Below, piece by piece: positions 27,167 through 37,109 of a stretch of 64,000 nucleotides of DNA. How positions within the stretch are numbered: the first letter of the stretch is position 1; each line of letters begins with the position of its first letter. Origin of the DNA: Saccharothrix sp. NRRL B-16348 (lineage in GTDB: Bacteria > Actinomycetota > Actinomycetes > Mycobacteriales > Pseudonocardiaceae); assembly GCF_001280085.1 (NCBI RefSeq), contig NZ_LGED01000217.1, positions 62,001 to 126,000 of the forward strand, in the 5' to 3' direction. The translations under genes were made by a program, and so were the position numbers. Under the pieces are notes generated by a model, which saw only the letters and a program-made list of their open reading frames with translations, was not told the origin of the DNA and did no database searches.

Positions 27167-27871
27167 TCAGGGGCGCACCGGGTCAGGGCGCACCAGGTCA
27201 GGGCGCGGTAAGTAGGCGGCTACCTCGGCCAAGGCGTCCAACGTCGCCGCGTCGAGGTGACCGGCCGCGGGTTCGGCTTCGGCGATGGTGATCGTGGTGC
27301 GGTCGATGTCGGTGCCGTAGTTGTGGCCGGTGAACGTGATGTCGGCCAGGCCGAGCAACGACGCGCCGAGCGGGTGGATGTCGCCGCTGCCCTGGCGGTC
27401 CTCGATCCGCTTGAACGCACGCAGGTCACGCGTGGTCCGGAAGCCGACCCACGCCACTGACACGACGGCGTTGTTGCCCGCACCGTCGCCCACCGCGATC
27501 ACCATCCGGTCCAGCGACGTGCATGGCGTGTGCGTGAAGAACTCCCGGACCTCGCCGTGCGAGGCGGACAGGCACTCCACCTGCCGCCGCACCCGGTCGT
27601 CGAGCCGTCGCATCCCCATCCGCTGCCACGCGCCGTCGCGGTCGCCCCGCTTCGCCGCCTTCTGCCCGTCCACCTTGCGCGCCGCCACGCTGGACGACCC
27701 GGCCGAACTGCCCGCGCTCGACCCCAGCAGTCCTCCCCCGCCGGCCGCGCCCGCGGAGCCCACCAGGCCCAACACCAGCACCCCGGCCGCCACGACCGTC
27801 CCCGGACCGACCTTCTTGTCGGTGATCGGCCTGACGCGGCCCTTACCGTCGGTGTAGAAACCCGGTGCCAT
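27167..27871 (-). CDS. Hypothetical protein with one N-terminal membrane helix
   Basis: 234 residues. A basic N-terminus (FYTDGKGRVRPITDKK) precedes one hydrophobic helix (about residues 24-47), a Gly/Ser linker and a soluble outer domain of about 160 residues with two cysteines (VECLSAS..., HTPCTSL) that could pair. I do not recognise the family. Topology suggests a type II membrane protein with an extracytoplasmic domain. No operon partner. Confidence 0.7.
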   Translation of the reverse strand: MAPGFYTDGKGRVRPITDKKVGPGTVVAAGVLVLGLVGSAGAAGGGGLLGSSAGSSAGSSSVAARKVDGQKAAKRGDRDGAWQRMGMRRLDDRVRRQVECLSASHGEVREFFTHTPCTSLDRMVIAVGDGAGNNAVVSVAWVGFRTTRDLRAFKRIEDRQGSGDIHPLGASLLGLADITFTGHNYGTDIDRTTITIAEAEPAAGHLDAATLDALAEVAAYLPRPDLVRPDPVRP

Positions 27872-27976
27872 GACTCGCTCCCCCTGATCGGTTCGTACCC
27901 CCGATCGGCAAGCTAACGACGGGCACCGACAATTCCGGTCCCTTCTCCGGCCGGGTCACCCGATCGTGCGACAAGA

Positions 27977-28014
27977 AGGACGGGGCCCCGCGCACGAATG
28001 CGAGGCCCCGTCCT
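27977..28014. terminator. Hairpin terminator of the GH5 cellulase gene
   Basis: AGGACGGGGCC (27977-27987) pairs perfectly with GGCCCCGTCCT (28004-28014), 15 bases past the cellulase stop. Confidence 0.75.
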
Positions 28015-28028
28015 GTGTGGAGAGTGCG

Positions 28029-29435
28029 TCAGCTGGTCGGGAAGTTGTCCGGCGTGCTGATCCGGCTCTTCAGCAACGCCCCGGACTCGGTGAGCACACC
28101 GCTGCTGGAGTAGTCACCGCCGTTGCAGGTGCCCGGGCGCAACGCCGCGCTGCTCTCGTTCGCGTCCGAGTAGGTCCAGTTCGCGTAACCGATCTTGAGC
28201 TGGTCGAGCAGGTCCAGCCACGCGGTGGTGCTCGCGCGGTCGAAGGTGCCGCCGCCCGTGGCCAGCACGCTGCCGAACTCCGTCACGAACAGCGGCAGCC
28301 GCGACGCGGCGCGGCTGACCGCGGCGCGGTAGTTGTCCTTGTGGCTCGCGGCGTAGAAGTGGAACGCGTACATGATGTTCGTGGCGTTGACCGGGTTGTT
28401 GATGACCTCGGTCTCGTTGGAGCCCTCCGACACGCCGAGCGACGACCAGGCGCGGGTGCCGACGATGACGACGGCGTCCGGGTCGGCGGCGCGGATCACC
28501 GGGATGACCTGCTCGGCGTAGCTCTTGATCGACGCCCAGCTCACGCCGTTCGGCTCGTTCGCGATCTCGTAGATCACGTTCTTCTTGTTCGCGTTGCGCT
28601 GCGCGACCGCGGCGAAGAAGGTCTTGGCCCGCTGCAGGTTGAAGTTCGGGTCACCCGGCGTGAGGATGTGGAAGTCGATCATCGCGTACATCCCGCGCGC
28701 CTCGGCCATGTCGACCAGGCTGTTCACGCGGTTGGTGAACGCGGACGGGTTGGTCTCGTAGCCCTGCTCCTGCACGTACATCGCGATGCGGAACAGGTCG
28801 GACTTCCAGTCGTTCGCCAGCGCGTCCAACGAGTTGTTGTTGTAGCACTTGTCGAACCACTGGATGCCGTGCGTGCTCATGCCGCGCAGCTGGACCGGGC
28901 GGTTGTACTGGTTGCACAGGTTGACGCCGCACACCCGCAGCTGGCCGTTGATCTCGACCGGGTTGCGGCCGACCGGCGGCGTCGTGGTCGTCGTCGTGGT
29001 GGTGGACGACGTGGTGGACGTCGACGTGGTCGAACCGGTGCAGGCGACGCCGTTGAGCGCGAACGACGTGGGAGTCGGGTTGCTGCCCGAGTACGAGCCG
29101 ACGAAACCGAGGTCGGTCGACGCGCCGGTCGACAGCGTCCGGTTCCAGTCGACGTTGGTCGCGGTCGCCGTGGAGCCCGACTGGGTCCAGGTGGCGTTCC
29201 AGCCCTGGGTGACCCGCTGGGTGCTGTTCGGGAACGCGACGGTCAGCGACCACCCGCTGATGGGGTCGCCGAGGTTGGTGACCTTGACGCCGGCCTGGAA
29301 CCCGCCGGACCACTGGCTGGTGACGGTGTAGTCGACCTTGCAGCCCTGGGCGGCGGCCACGGCGTTCGGCAACATCGTCGCCGCTGAGCCGAGGGCCACC
29401 GCGCAAGCCGCGAGAACTGCGGTGGAGCGCTTCAC
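28029..29435 (-). CDS. Secreted endoglucanase, CBM2-GH5 (subfamily 2-like)
   Basis: 468 residues from the GTG at 29435 (GAGGAGG upstream). Signal peptide about residues 1-29; CBM2 cellulose-binding domain about 30-133, with terminal cysteines and surface Trp; Thr/Ser linker about 134-154; then a GH5 TIM barrel (RPVQLRGMSTHGIQWF, about residue 165 on). Catalytic acid/base is in EIANEPNG (Glu294) and the nucleophile in FVTEFG (Glu386). The sequence follows Thermobifida Cel5A-like endoglucanases, so it should cut beta-1,4-glucan internally outside the cell. A perfect CebR-type operator sits 30 bases upstream, implying induction by cellobiose. Confidence 0.93.
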   Translation of the reverse strand: MKRSTAVLAACAVALGSAATMLPNAVAAAQGCKVDYTVTSQWSGGFQAGVKVTNLGDPISGWSLTVAFPNSTQRVTQGWNATWTQSGSTATATNVDWNRTLSTGASTDLGFVGSYSGSNPTPTSFALNGVACTGSTTSTSTTSSTTTTTTTTPPVGRNPVEINGQLRVCGVNLCNQYNRPVQLRGMSTHGIQWFDKCYNNNSLDALANDWKSDLFRIAMYVQEQGYETNPSAFTNRVNSLVDMAEARGMYAMIDFHILTPGDPNFNLQRAKTFFAAVAQRNANKKNVIYEIANEPNGVSWASIKSYAEQVIPVIRAADPDAVVIVGTRAWSSLGVSEGSNETEVINNPVNATNIMYAFHFYAASHKDNYRAAVSRAASRLPLFVTEFGSVLATGGGTFDRASTTAWLDLLDQLKIGYANWTYSDANESSAALRPGTCNGGDYSSSGVLTESGALLKSRISTPDNFPTS

Positions 29436-29464
29436 TGAGCCCCTCCTCGTCTTCGAAGGATGTC

Positions 29465-29478
29465 TGGGAGCGCTCCCA
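29465..29478. promoter_or_regulatory. CebR-type operator (TGGGAGCGCTCCCA)
   Basis: A perfect 14-bp palindrome identical to the operator bound by CebR/CelR in Streptomyces and Thermobifida, where cellobiose relieves repression of cellulase genes. It lies just upstream of the GH5 cellulase start. Confidence 0.9.
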
Positions 29479-29608
29479 GACCCGCCGGGAACGTACACCG
29501 GGAGGCGCGCGCCCGTACAGAGCCCGTCTCACACCCTGACATTTCGCGGTGACCCTGCGTGTCGATCGATCACCGTTCGACCAGGTGGCGACCACCCGAC
29601 GCGCCTGG

Positions 29609-30265
29609 TCAACGCGCCCCTCCCCCCGCGCGCACGCACCGACGGCACTCGCGGGCCGATGCGGCGACCACCCCGTGCGACGCGGTGGCCAGCACGCCGG
29701 CGAGCGCGGTCACCGGCCAGTCCGTCGACAACGCCGAGGTGACGCCCAGCGCGACGGCGGCGAGCGCCATGCCCACGGCGGCGGCGGTCGCCGTCCACGC
29801 CACGGCCAACGGCAAGCGGTGCGGCGTGGGCAGCATCCGCGTGAGCGGACCGGTGGCCACCAGCGCCGTCACGGCGAGCAGGCCGGCGGCGGTCGCCAGC
29901 GCGGCCAGGTGCACGGCGAGCGCGCCCAGCCGCCAGTCGACGGCGGCGGTGTGCACGAGGAGTTGGCACACCACCAGGACCGGCGCGGTGACGGCGGCGA
30001 CGCGGGCGGTGCGGCGGGTCTGGGCGATGGTCAGCTCGCGCTGGAACGACGGCGCGATCTCGTCCGCCGCGCCGAAGTCGCGCACCGCGCGGCGGGCCGC
30101 TTGGACTCGGGGCACGCCGAAGCGGGTCTGCGCCTCCACCGCGTCGTCCAGCCCGTCGCGCACCTCGCGCATCATCGCGGCCTTCGCCCGCGCCGGGCCG
30201 TGCAGGGCCGTGGTCAGCGTCGCGAGGTAGTTCTCGACCGGGTCGACGTCGCGCACCGCGCTCAC
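29609..30265 (-). CDS. Membrane protein with N-terminal HAAS/permease-prefix domain
   Basis: 218 residues. Residues 1-65 form a soluble helical segment (PVENYLATLTTAL...KAAMMREVRDGLDDAVEAQTRFG) like the HAAS signalling domain that usually follows PadR genes; four or five membrane helices follow. Its GTG overlaps the PadR stop by GTGA, so the pair is translationally coupled. PadR-HAAS pairs act as ligand-responsive switches, but the signal is unknown. Confidence 0.75.
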   Translation of the reverse strand: MSAVRDVDPVENYLATLTTALHGPARAKAAMMREVRDGLDDAVEAQTRFGVPRVQAARRAVRDFGAADEIAPSFQRELTIAQTRRTARVAAVTAPVLVVCQLLVHTAAVDWRLGALAVHLAALATAAGLLAVTALVATGPLTRMLPTPHRLPLAVAWTATAAAVGMALAAVALGVTSALSTDWPVTALAGVLATASHGVVAASARECRRCVRAGGGAR

Positions 30266-30594
30266 GTGGCGTGCCTCGCCGACGAGAGCACGGCACCGAT
30301 CGTGGCGGTGAAGTCCCGCCACGTCGACCGCGCGTCCACCAGGTGGCGCCGACCCGCGTCGGTGAGCTCGTAGCAGCGCCGGGGACGGTCGGCGACGGGT
30401 TGCCAGCGGCTGCGCAGCAACCCCAGCCGTTCCAGCCGGTTCAACGCCGGGTAGACGGTGCCGGTGCGCAGTTCGAGCGCGCCGCCGCTGCGCCGCTGGA
30501 CCGCGGTGATGACCGCGTAGCCGTGCAGCGGCCTCGGTTCGAGCACCGCGAGCAGCATCGCGTCCAGGTGCCCGCGCACCGCGTCCGCCTTCAT
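30262..30594 (-). CDS. PadR family transcriptional regulator
   Basis: 110 residues: a winged helix (LDAMLLAVLEPRPLHGYAVI, GTVYPALNRLERLGLL, RCYELTDAGRR) with the short C-terminal dimer helix of class 2 PadR proteins. It probably represses its own operon and the divergent membrane gene through repeats in the 88-base gap. Coupled to the HAAS-domain gene by a four-base overlap. Confidence 0.9.
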   Translation of the reverse strand: MKADAVRGHLDAMLLAVLEPRPLHGYAVITAVQRRSGGALELRTGTVYPALNRLERLGLLRSRWQPVADRPRRCYELTDAGRRHLVDARSTWRDFTATIGAVLSSARHAT

Positions 30595-30599
30595 GGGTT

Positions 30600-30662
30600 G
30601 GCAGCCTACACAACGGCTAGGTAGGTGTGGTACCTATTGGCAGCCGACATACGTTGGCTGCC
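30600..30662. promoter_or_regulatory. Repeats in the PadR divergent promoter
   Basis: GGCAGCC occurs at 30600 and 30639, and its complement GGCTGCC at 30656-30662; the latter two form an inverted repeat with a 10-base spacer. This is the likely PadR operator region. Confidence 0.5.
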
Positions 30663-30682
30663 TACGTACCCATGGAGCCCTG

Positions 30683-31102
30683 GTGACCAAGTTCCTGCTC
30701 TCGGTCCACGTCATCGCCGCGATCCTCGCCGTCGGGCCGATCGCCGTGGCCGCCTCGCTGTTCCCCCGGTTCGCGCGGGAGTCGCCCGACAAGATCGCCG
30801 CGTTTCTGCACCGGATCTGTCGCACGTACACCGTGATCGGGATCACCGTGCCGGTCTTCGGCGTCGCCACCGGCGCGAGCCTCGGCGTGCTCGGTGACGC
30901 GTGGCTGCTGGTGTCCGTGGCGCTGACGGCGGTCGCGGCGGGCCTGCTGGCGTTGGCGATCCTGCCCGCGCAGCGGCGGGTGCTCGACGGCGCGACCGGC
31001 GCGGCGAAGCGGCTGGCCATGACGACCGGCGTGTTCAACCTGCTGTGGGCGGTCGTGGTCGTGCTGATGATCGTGCGCCCCGGCTCGACGACGGGGGCGT
31101 GA
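30683..31102 (+). CDS. Four-helix membrane protein, DUF2269-like
   Basis: 139 residues from the GTG at 30683 (GGAG upstream). Four hydrophobic helices (LLSVHVIAAILAVGPIAV, TVIGITVPVFGVATGASL, ALTAVAAGLLALAIL, NLLWAVVVVLMIV) and an early His in helix 1 recall DUF2269-type integral proteins. Divergent from PadR across shared repeats, so it is a likely PadR target. Function unknown. Confidence 0.7.
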   Translation: MTKFLLSVHVIAAILAVGPIAVAASLFPRFARESPDKIAAFLHRICRTYTVIGITVPVFGVATGASLGVLGDAWLLVSVALTAVAAGLLALAILPAQRRVLDGATGAAKRLAMTTGVFNLLWAVVVVLMIVRPGSTTGA

Positions 31103-31165
31103 CGGTGCCGCGCCGGAACTCCGGAGTGGACGGACCGCGGTGCTCGCGGTTCCGGAACACGCCGA

Positions 31166-31207
31166 CCGCCTGGTGCGGGGACGGAAGAGAGTCCCCGCAC
31201 CAGGCGG
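31166..31207. terminator. Bidirectional hairpin terminator
   Basis: A perfect 17-bp stem, CCGCCTGGTGCGGGGAC with GTCCCCGCACCAGGCGG, around an 8-base loop, between the converging membrane gene and xylanase gene. Confidence 0.85.
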
Positions 31208-31227
31208 CGCACTACCTGATCAGCTGA

Positions 31228-33250
<2,023 letters not shown>

Positions 33251-34420
33251 CTACAGCGGCCAGCCCGTGTACGCCTCGGCGAGGTGCGTGGCGGCGGCCG
33301 TGCTGGAGGTGACCAGTTCCAGCTCGCCGAGCTGCCGCTTGACGTCGAACGGCGAACCGGCCGGGTCGGTGTGCAGCATCGACGTCATCCACCACGAGAA
33401 GTGCTGCGCCCGCCACACGCGCCGGGCCGCGGTCGGTCCGTAGGCGTCCAGCGACTCGGTGGACCCGGTGGCGAAGTGGTCGGCCAGCGCGCGGGCGAGC
33501 ACGACGACGTCGGCCACCGCGAGGTTGAGTCCTTTCGCGCCGGTGGGCGGCACGACGTGCGCGGCGTCGCCGGCCAGGAACAACCGGCCGTGCCGCATCG
33601 GCTCGCACACGTAGCTGCGCATCGGGATCACGCCCCGGTCGAAGATGCGGCCCTCCGCCAGGCTGAACCCGTTGCCCGCGACCCGGGCGTTCAGCTCGGC
33701 CCAGATCCGGTCGTCGCTCCAGTCGTCGGCCCGTTCGTCGGGGTCGCACTGGAAGTACATCCGCTGCACCTGGGGCGTCCGCGTGCTGATCAGCGCGAAC
33801 CCGCGCTCGGAGTGGGCGTAGATCAGCTCCTTCGAGGACGGTGGGGCCTCCGCCAGGATGCCGAACCACCCGAACGGGTAGGCGCGGAAGTAGTCCGTGC
33901 GCTCGCCGTCGGGCACGGCGCGCCTGCTGATGCCCGAGGAGCCGTCGCAGCCGGCGATCACGTCGCAGCGCAGCTCCACCGGCGTGCCGTCGGCGTCGGT
34001 GAACGAGAGGACCGGCTCGTCGGACGTGATGCCGTGCAGCGCCACGTCGCTCGCCTCGAACCGGATGTCGGCGCCGGCCGCGAGCCGTGCCGCGATCAGG
34101 TCCTTGAGCACTTCGTGCTGCGGGTAGAGCCAGACCGCCCGGCCGGTGAGCCCGGTGAAGTCGATCCGGTGGCCCTCGCCGCCGAACCGCAGCTCGATCC
34201 CCTCGTGCCGCGCGCCCTCGGCCAGCGCACGCGCGCCGACGCCCATCGCGGTCAGCAGCTCCACCGTGCCCTGTTCCAGGACACCGGCGCGGATCGTCTG
34301 CTCGATCGCCGCACGGCCGCGCGTCTCGACGACCACGGAGTCGATCCCGCGTTCGGCCAGCAAGTGGGACAGCACCAGGCCGGCCGGGCCGGCCCCGACG
34401 ATTCCAACTCTCGTTCGCAT
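33251..34420 (-). CDS. pobA: 4-hydroxybenzoate 3-monooxygenase
   Basis: 389 residues, normal for PobA. A cytoplasmic FAD flavoprotein that hydroxylates 4-hydroxybenzoate to protocatechuate with NAD(P)H and O2. FAD motifs: GAGPAGL at residues 8-14, CDGSSG (the DG motif, about 158-163) and GDAAHVVPPTGAKGLN (about 281-296). TRGRAAIEQTIRAGVLEQ and the C-terminal HFSWWMTSMLH follow known PobA sequences closely. Divergently arranged with an IclR regulator, as in other pobA-pobR loci, and next to an operon that should yield its substrate. Confidence 0.93.
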   Translation of the reverse strand: MRTRVGIVGAGPAGLVLSHLLAERGIDSVVVETRGRAAIEQTIRAGVLEQGTVELLTAMGVGARALAEGARHEGIELRFGGEGHRIDFTGLTGRAVWLYPQHEVLKDLIAARLAAGADIRFEASDVALHGITSDEPVLSFTDADGTPVELRCDVIAGCDGSSGISRRAVPDGERTDYFRAYPFGWFGILAEAPPSSKELIYAHSERGFALISTRTPQVQRMYFQCDPDERADDWSDDRIWAELNARVAGNGFSLAEGRIFDRGVIPMRSYVCEPMRHGRLFLAGDAAHVVPPTGAKGLNLAVADVVVLARALADHFATGSTESLDAYGPTAARRVWRAQHFSWWMTSMLHTDPAGSPFDVKRQLGELELVTSSTAAATHLAEAYTGWPL

Positions 34421-34544
34421 GGGTCAACCCAAGGGCGACGCGCGACCGTTCGCCAAGGATCGACTTCCACTGGGTGAAAGTGGCGGTGATTCCGGTGCGG
34501 CCTCGCGGTTACGTTCGGTGCCCGGCGTTCGAAGGAGAACCAGC

Positions 34545-35327
34545 ATGGCGGTCAACCGCGACGGGCACCGGCGATCGATGGCCGGGCGGGCGCTGGCGCT
34601 GCTGGGCGTGTTCGACGCCGAGCAGCCGCGGCTGAAGCTGACCGAGCTGGCGCGGCGCGCCGACCTGCCGTTGGCGACGGCCCACCGGCTGGCGGGCGAA
34701 CTGGTCACGTGGGGCGCGCTGGAACGTGACGCGGACGGGCACTACAACATCGGCCTGCGGCTGTGGGAGGCGGCGACGCTGGCGCCGGTGGCCGGTCGGC
34801 TGCGGGAGGTCGCGCTGCCGTTCATGCAGGACCTCTACGAGGCGACGCGCGAGAACATCCACCTCGCCGTGCACGACGGCTTCGACGCGCTGTACGTGGA
34901 GAAGCTCTCCGGTCACCGCTCGGTGCCCATCATCTCCCGCACCGGCGCACGGCTGCCGTTGCACTCGACCGGCGTCGGCAAGGCCCTGCTCGCGCGCGCC
35001 GACCCGGAGTTCGTGCGCGGCTACCTCGAACGCCCCCTGCGCCGCTGCACGCGGTACACGATCACCGAGGGGGCACGGCTGGCGCGCGAGCTGCGTGCGA
35101 CGGCCGAACGCGGGTACGCGCTGACCAACGAGGAGATGACGCTCGGCTCGTGCTCGGTCGCCGTCGCCATCCCGGCGGACGGCCACGAGCCGGCCGGCGC
35201 CCTGGGCATCGTGGTCCGCTCGGTCCGCACCGACCTGCACCGCCTGGTGCCGGACCTGCGTGCCGCGGCGGACGCGATCGCACGACGGCTGGACACCGCA
35301 CCCCACCGCGCCGTCCGCCCAACCTGA
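34545..35327 (+). CDS. IclR family regulator, probable PobR
   Basis: 260 residues; ATG at 34545 with GAAGGAG upstream. N-terminal winged helix (RALALLGVFDAEQPRLKLTELARRADLPLATAHRL), then an IclR effector domain (VPIISRTGARLPLHSTGVGKALLA, SCSVAVAIPADG). Divergent from pobA across a 124-base gap, so it most likely controls pobA in response to 4-hydroxybenzoate. Confidence 0.88.
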   Translation: MAVNRDGHRRSMAGRALALLGVFDAEQPRLKLTELARRADLPLATAHRLAGELVTWGALERDADGHYNIGLRLWEAATLAPVAGRLREVALPFMQDLYEATRENIHLAVHDGFDALYVEKLSGHRSVPIISRTGARLPLHSTGVGKALLARADPEFVRGYLERPLRRCTRYTITEGARLARELRATAERGYALTNEEMTLGSCSVAVAIPADGHEPAGALGIVVRSVRTDLHRLVPDLRAAADAIARRLDTAPHRAVRPT

Positions 35328-35590
35328 GCGTTGAACTCACCCAACCTGAACGTAGGACACGGTCGTTCCGAACGTAGGACACGCGCGACCTGAAGGTACG
35401 ACACGCGCGACGCGAACGTAGGACTCTCGCGCGTGTCCTACGTTCAGAACGCGCGTGTCCTACGTTCAGAACGCGCGTGTCGAACGTTCAGGTTGGGCGT
35501 GTCGAACGCTCAGGGTGCGTGAGTCCTACGTTCAGGGGGCGAGAGTCCTACGTTCGGGGTGTGTGAGTTCTACGTTCGGGATGCGTGGGG
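35328..35590. repeat. Array of about 12 short repeats, two opposed halves
   Basis: Around 12 copies of a degenerate unit containing GAACGTAGGAC or its complement GTCCTACGTTC, at roughly 22-26-base spacing. The first four or five copies are in one orientation and the last seven in the other, meeting near 35431, so the array is a large broken palindrome between two converging genes. The IclR gene ends at its left edge, and the CoA ligase takes its stop codon (TAG at 35572-35570) from inside a unit. Confidence 0.85.
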
Positions 35591-37096
35591 TGAGCGGTCG
35601 GGGTCGGGGGTGGGGAGGGGGAGTGCGCGCAGGTCGGCCTTGCGGACCTTGCCCGAGCCGGTGCGCGGCAGGCGTTCGACCACGTCGACGTGCACCGGCA
35701 CCTTGTACTTGGCCAGGCGGGCGAGCAGGAACTCGCGCAGCTCCTCCCGCGTCGGCCCGCCGCCGGCGGCGTACCGCACGAACGCCCGGCCGACCTCGCC
35801 CCACCGCGGGTCCGGCACGCCGACGACGGCGGCTTCCACCACGGCCGGGTGTTCGACCAGCGCGTTCTCCACCTCGGCCGGGTAGACGTTCTCGCCGCCG
35901 GAGATGAACATGTCCTTCAGCCGGTCCACCACGTGCAGGTGGCCGTCGCCGTCGAACCGCCCGATGTCGCCGGTGCGGAACCACCCGTCCGGCAGGAACG
36001 CGGCGGCCGTCGCGCCGGGGTCGCGCCAGTAGCCGGGAGTGACGTTCGGCCCGCGGACCTGCACCTCGCCCGGCTCGTCAACCGCGGCGTCCACCCCTTC
36101 GGCACGCGCGACCCGGACCTCGCCGAAGAACACGGGCACCCCCGCCGACCCGACCTTGCGGACGCTCTCCCCCGCCTCCAGGAACGTCGCACCGGGCGCG
36201 GTCTCGGTGAGGCCGTAGCCCTGGCAGAACGTCAGTCCCCGCTCCTGGTAGGCGCGGATGAGTGAGTCGGGCACGGACGCGCCGCCGCACAGCAGGTGCC
36301 GCAACGACGACAGGTCGGCGGTCGCCCAACGCGGTGACGCAGCCAGGTCGGCATACATGGTGGCCACGCCGAACGTCAGCGTGACCCGCTCACGCTCGAT
36401 GAGGTCGTACACCCGATCGACGTCCCACGACGAGGTGATCACCGCCGTGCCGCCCTTGATGAACGTGGGCAGCAACGTCTGCGCGAGCGCGGCGACGTGG
36501 AACAGCGGCGCGGACACCAGCGTGCACTCGGTACTGGTGACGTCCACGCCCACCAGCAGGTTGTAGGTGTTCCAGATCAGGTTGGCGTGCGTGAGCATCG
36601 CACCCTTCGGGCGACCCGTCGTGCCGGACGTGTAGAGGATGAGGGCGACGTCCTCGGCCGCCACGGCCTCGTCGATCGGCTCGTCAGAACCGGCAGCCAG
36701 CCACTCCTCGTACCTCGAATCCACCGCGACGACCGCACCGGAGAACGCCGAGCGCACGACGTCCGCGAACCCCGGCCCGTGCACCAGCACCGACGGCTCC
36801 GAGTCCGCCAGCACGTACCGCACCTCGGGCGCGGTGAGGCGGAAGTTCACCGGCACGAAGATCGCGCCGAGCACGTGCGCGGCGAACATCGTCTCGACGA
36901 ACGACGGGTGGTTGGGCCCCAGGTAGGCGACCCTGTCCCCCGGCCCCACGCCCGCCGCGCGCAACCGGTGCGCCAAGCGCGTCACGCGCACGGCCAGCTC
37001 CGCGTACGTCAGCTGTCCGGAGTGGACCACCGCGACCCGTCCCGGCGACATCCGCGCCCGCCGGTACGGCCAGCTCCCGAGCCCCGAGTTCCGCAC
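35570..37096 (-). CDS. Acyl-CoA synthetase (probable hydroxycinnamate-CoA ligase)
   Basis: 508 residues from the GTG at 37096 (AGGAGGG six bases upstream). ANL-family adenylating enzyme: P-loop ILYTSGTTGRPKG (about residues 148-160), GYGLTETAP, the TGDIGRFDGDGHLHVVDR hinge and catalytic Lys in PRTGSGKVRK near the end. It makes an acyl-AMP then an acyl-CoA. As last gene of an operon with a MaoC hydratase, SDR, amidohydrolase and MHS transporter it corresponds to CouL of the Rhodococcus p-hydroxycinnamate pathway. Its last residues (SPHASRT) are encoded by the repeat array. Confidence 0.88.
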   Translation of the reverse strand: MRNSGLGSWPYRRARMSPGRVAVVHSGQLTYAELAVRVTRLAHRLRAAGVGPGDRVAYLGPNHPSFVETMFAAHVLGAIFVPVNFRLTAPEVRYVLADSEPSVLVHGPGFADVVRSAFSGAVVAVDSRYEEWLAAGSDEPIDEAVAAEDVALILYTSGTTGRPKGAMLTHANLIWNTYNLLVGVDVTSTECTLVSAPLFHVAALAQTLLPTFIKGGTAVITSSWDVDRVYDLIERERVTLTFGVATMYADLAASPRWATADLSSLRHLLCGGASVPDSLIRAYQERGLTFCQGYGLTETAPGATFLEAGESVRKVGSAGVPVFFGEVRVARAEGVDAAVDEPGEVQVRGPNVTPGYWRDPGATAAAFLPDGWFRTGDIGRFDGDGHLHVVDRLKDMFISGGENVYPAEVENALVEHPAVVEAAVVGVPDPRWGEVGRAFVRYAAGGGPTREELREFLLARLAKYKVPVHVDVVERLPRTGSGKVRKADLRALPLPTPDPDRSPHASRT

Positions 37097-37109
37097 TTCG
37101 GCCCTCCTG

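Noticed and set aside
28981..29035. Low-complexity GTGGTC/CACGAC runs, also near 31540-31600 and 60687-60775
   Set aside because: They encode the Thr/Ser linkers of the CBM2 enzymes and are not independent repeats.
35455..35907. Small repetitive proteins (MSYVQNARVERSG-type) in the short-repeat array
   Set aside because: The peptides come from translating the repeat units; there is no ribosome site and one end overlaps the CoA ligase on the other strand.
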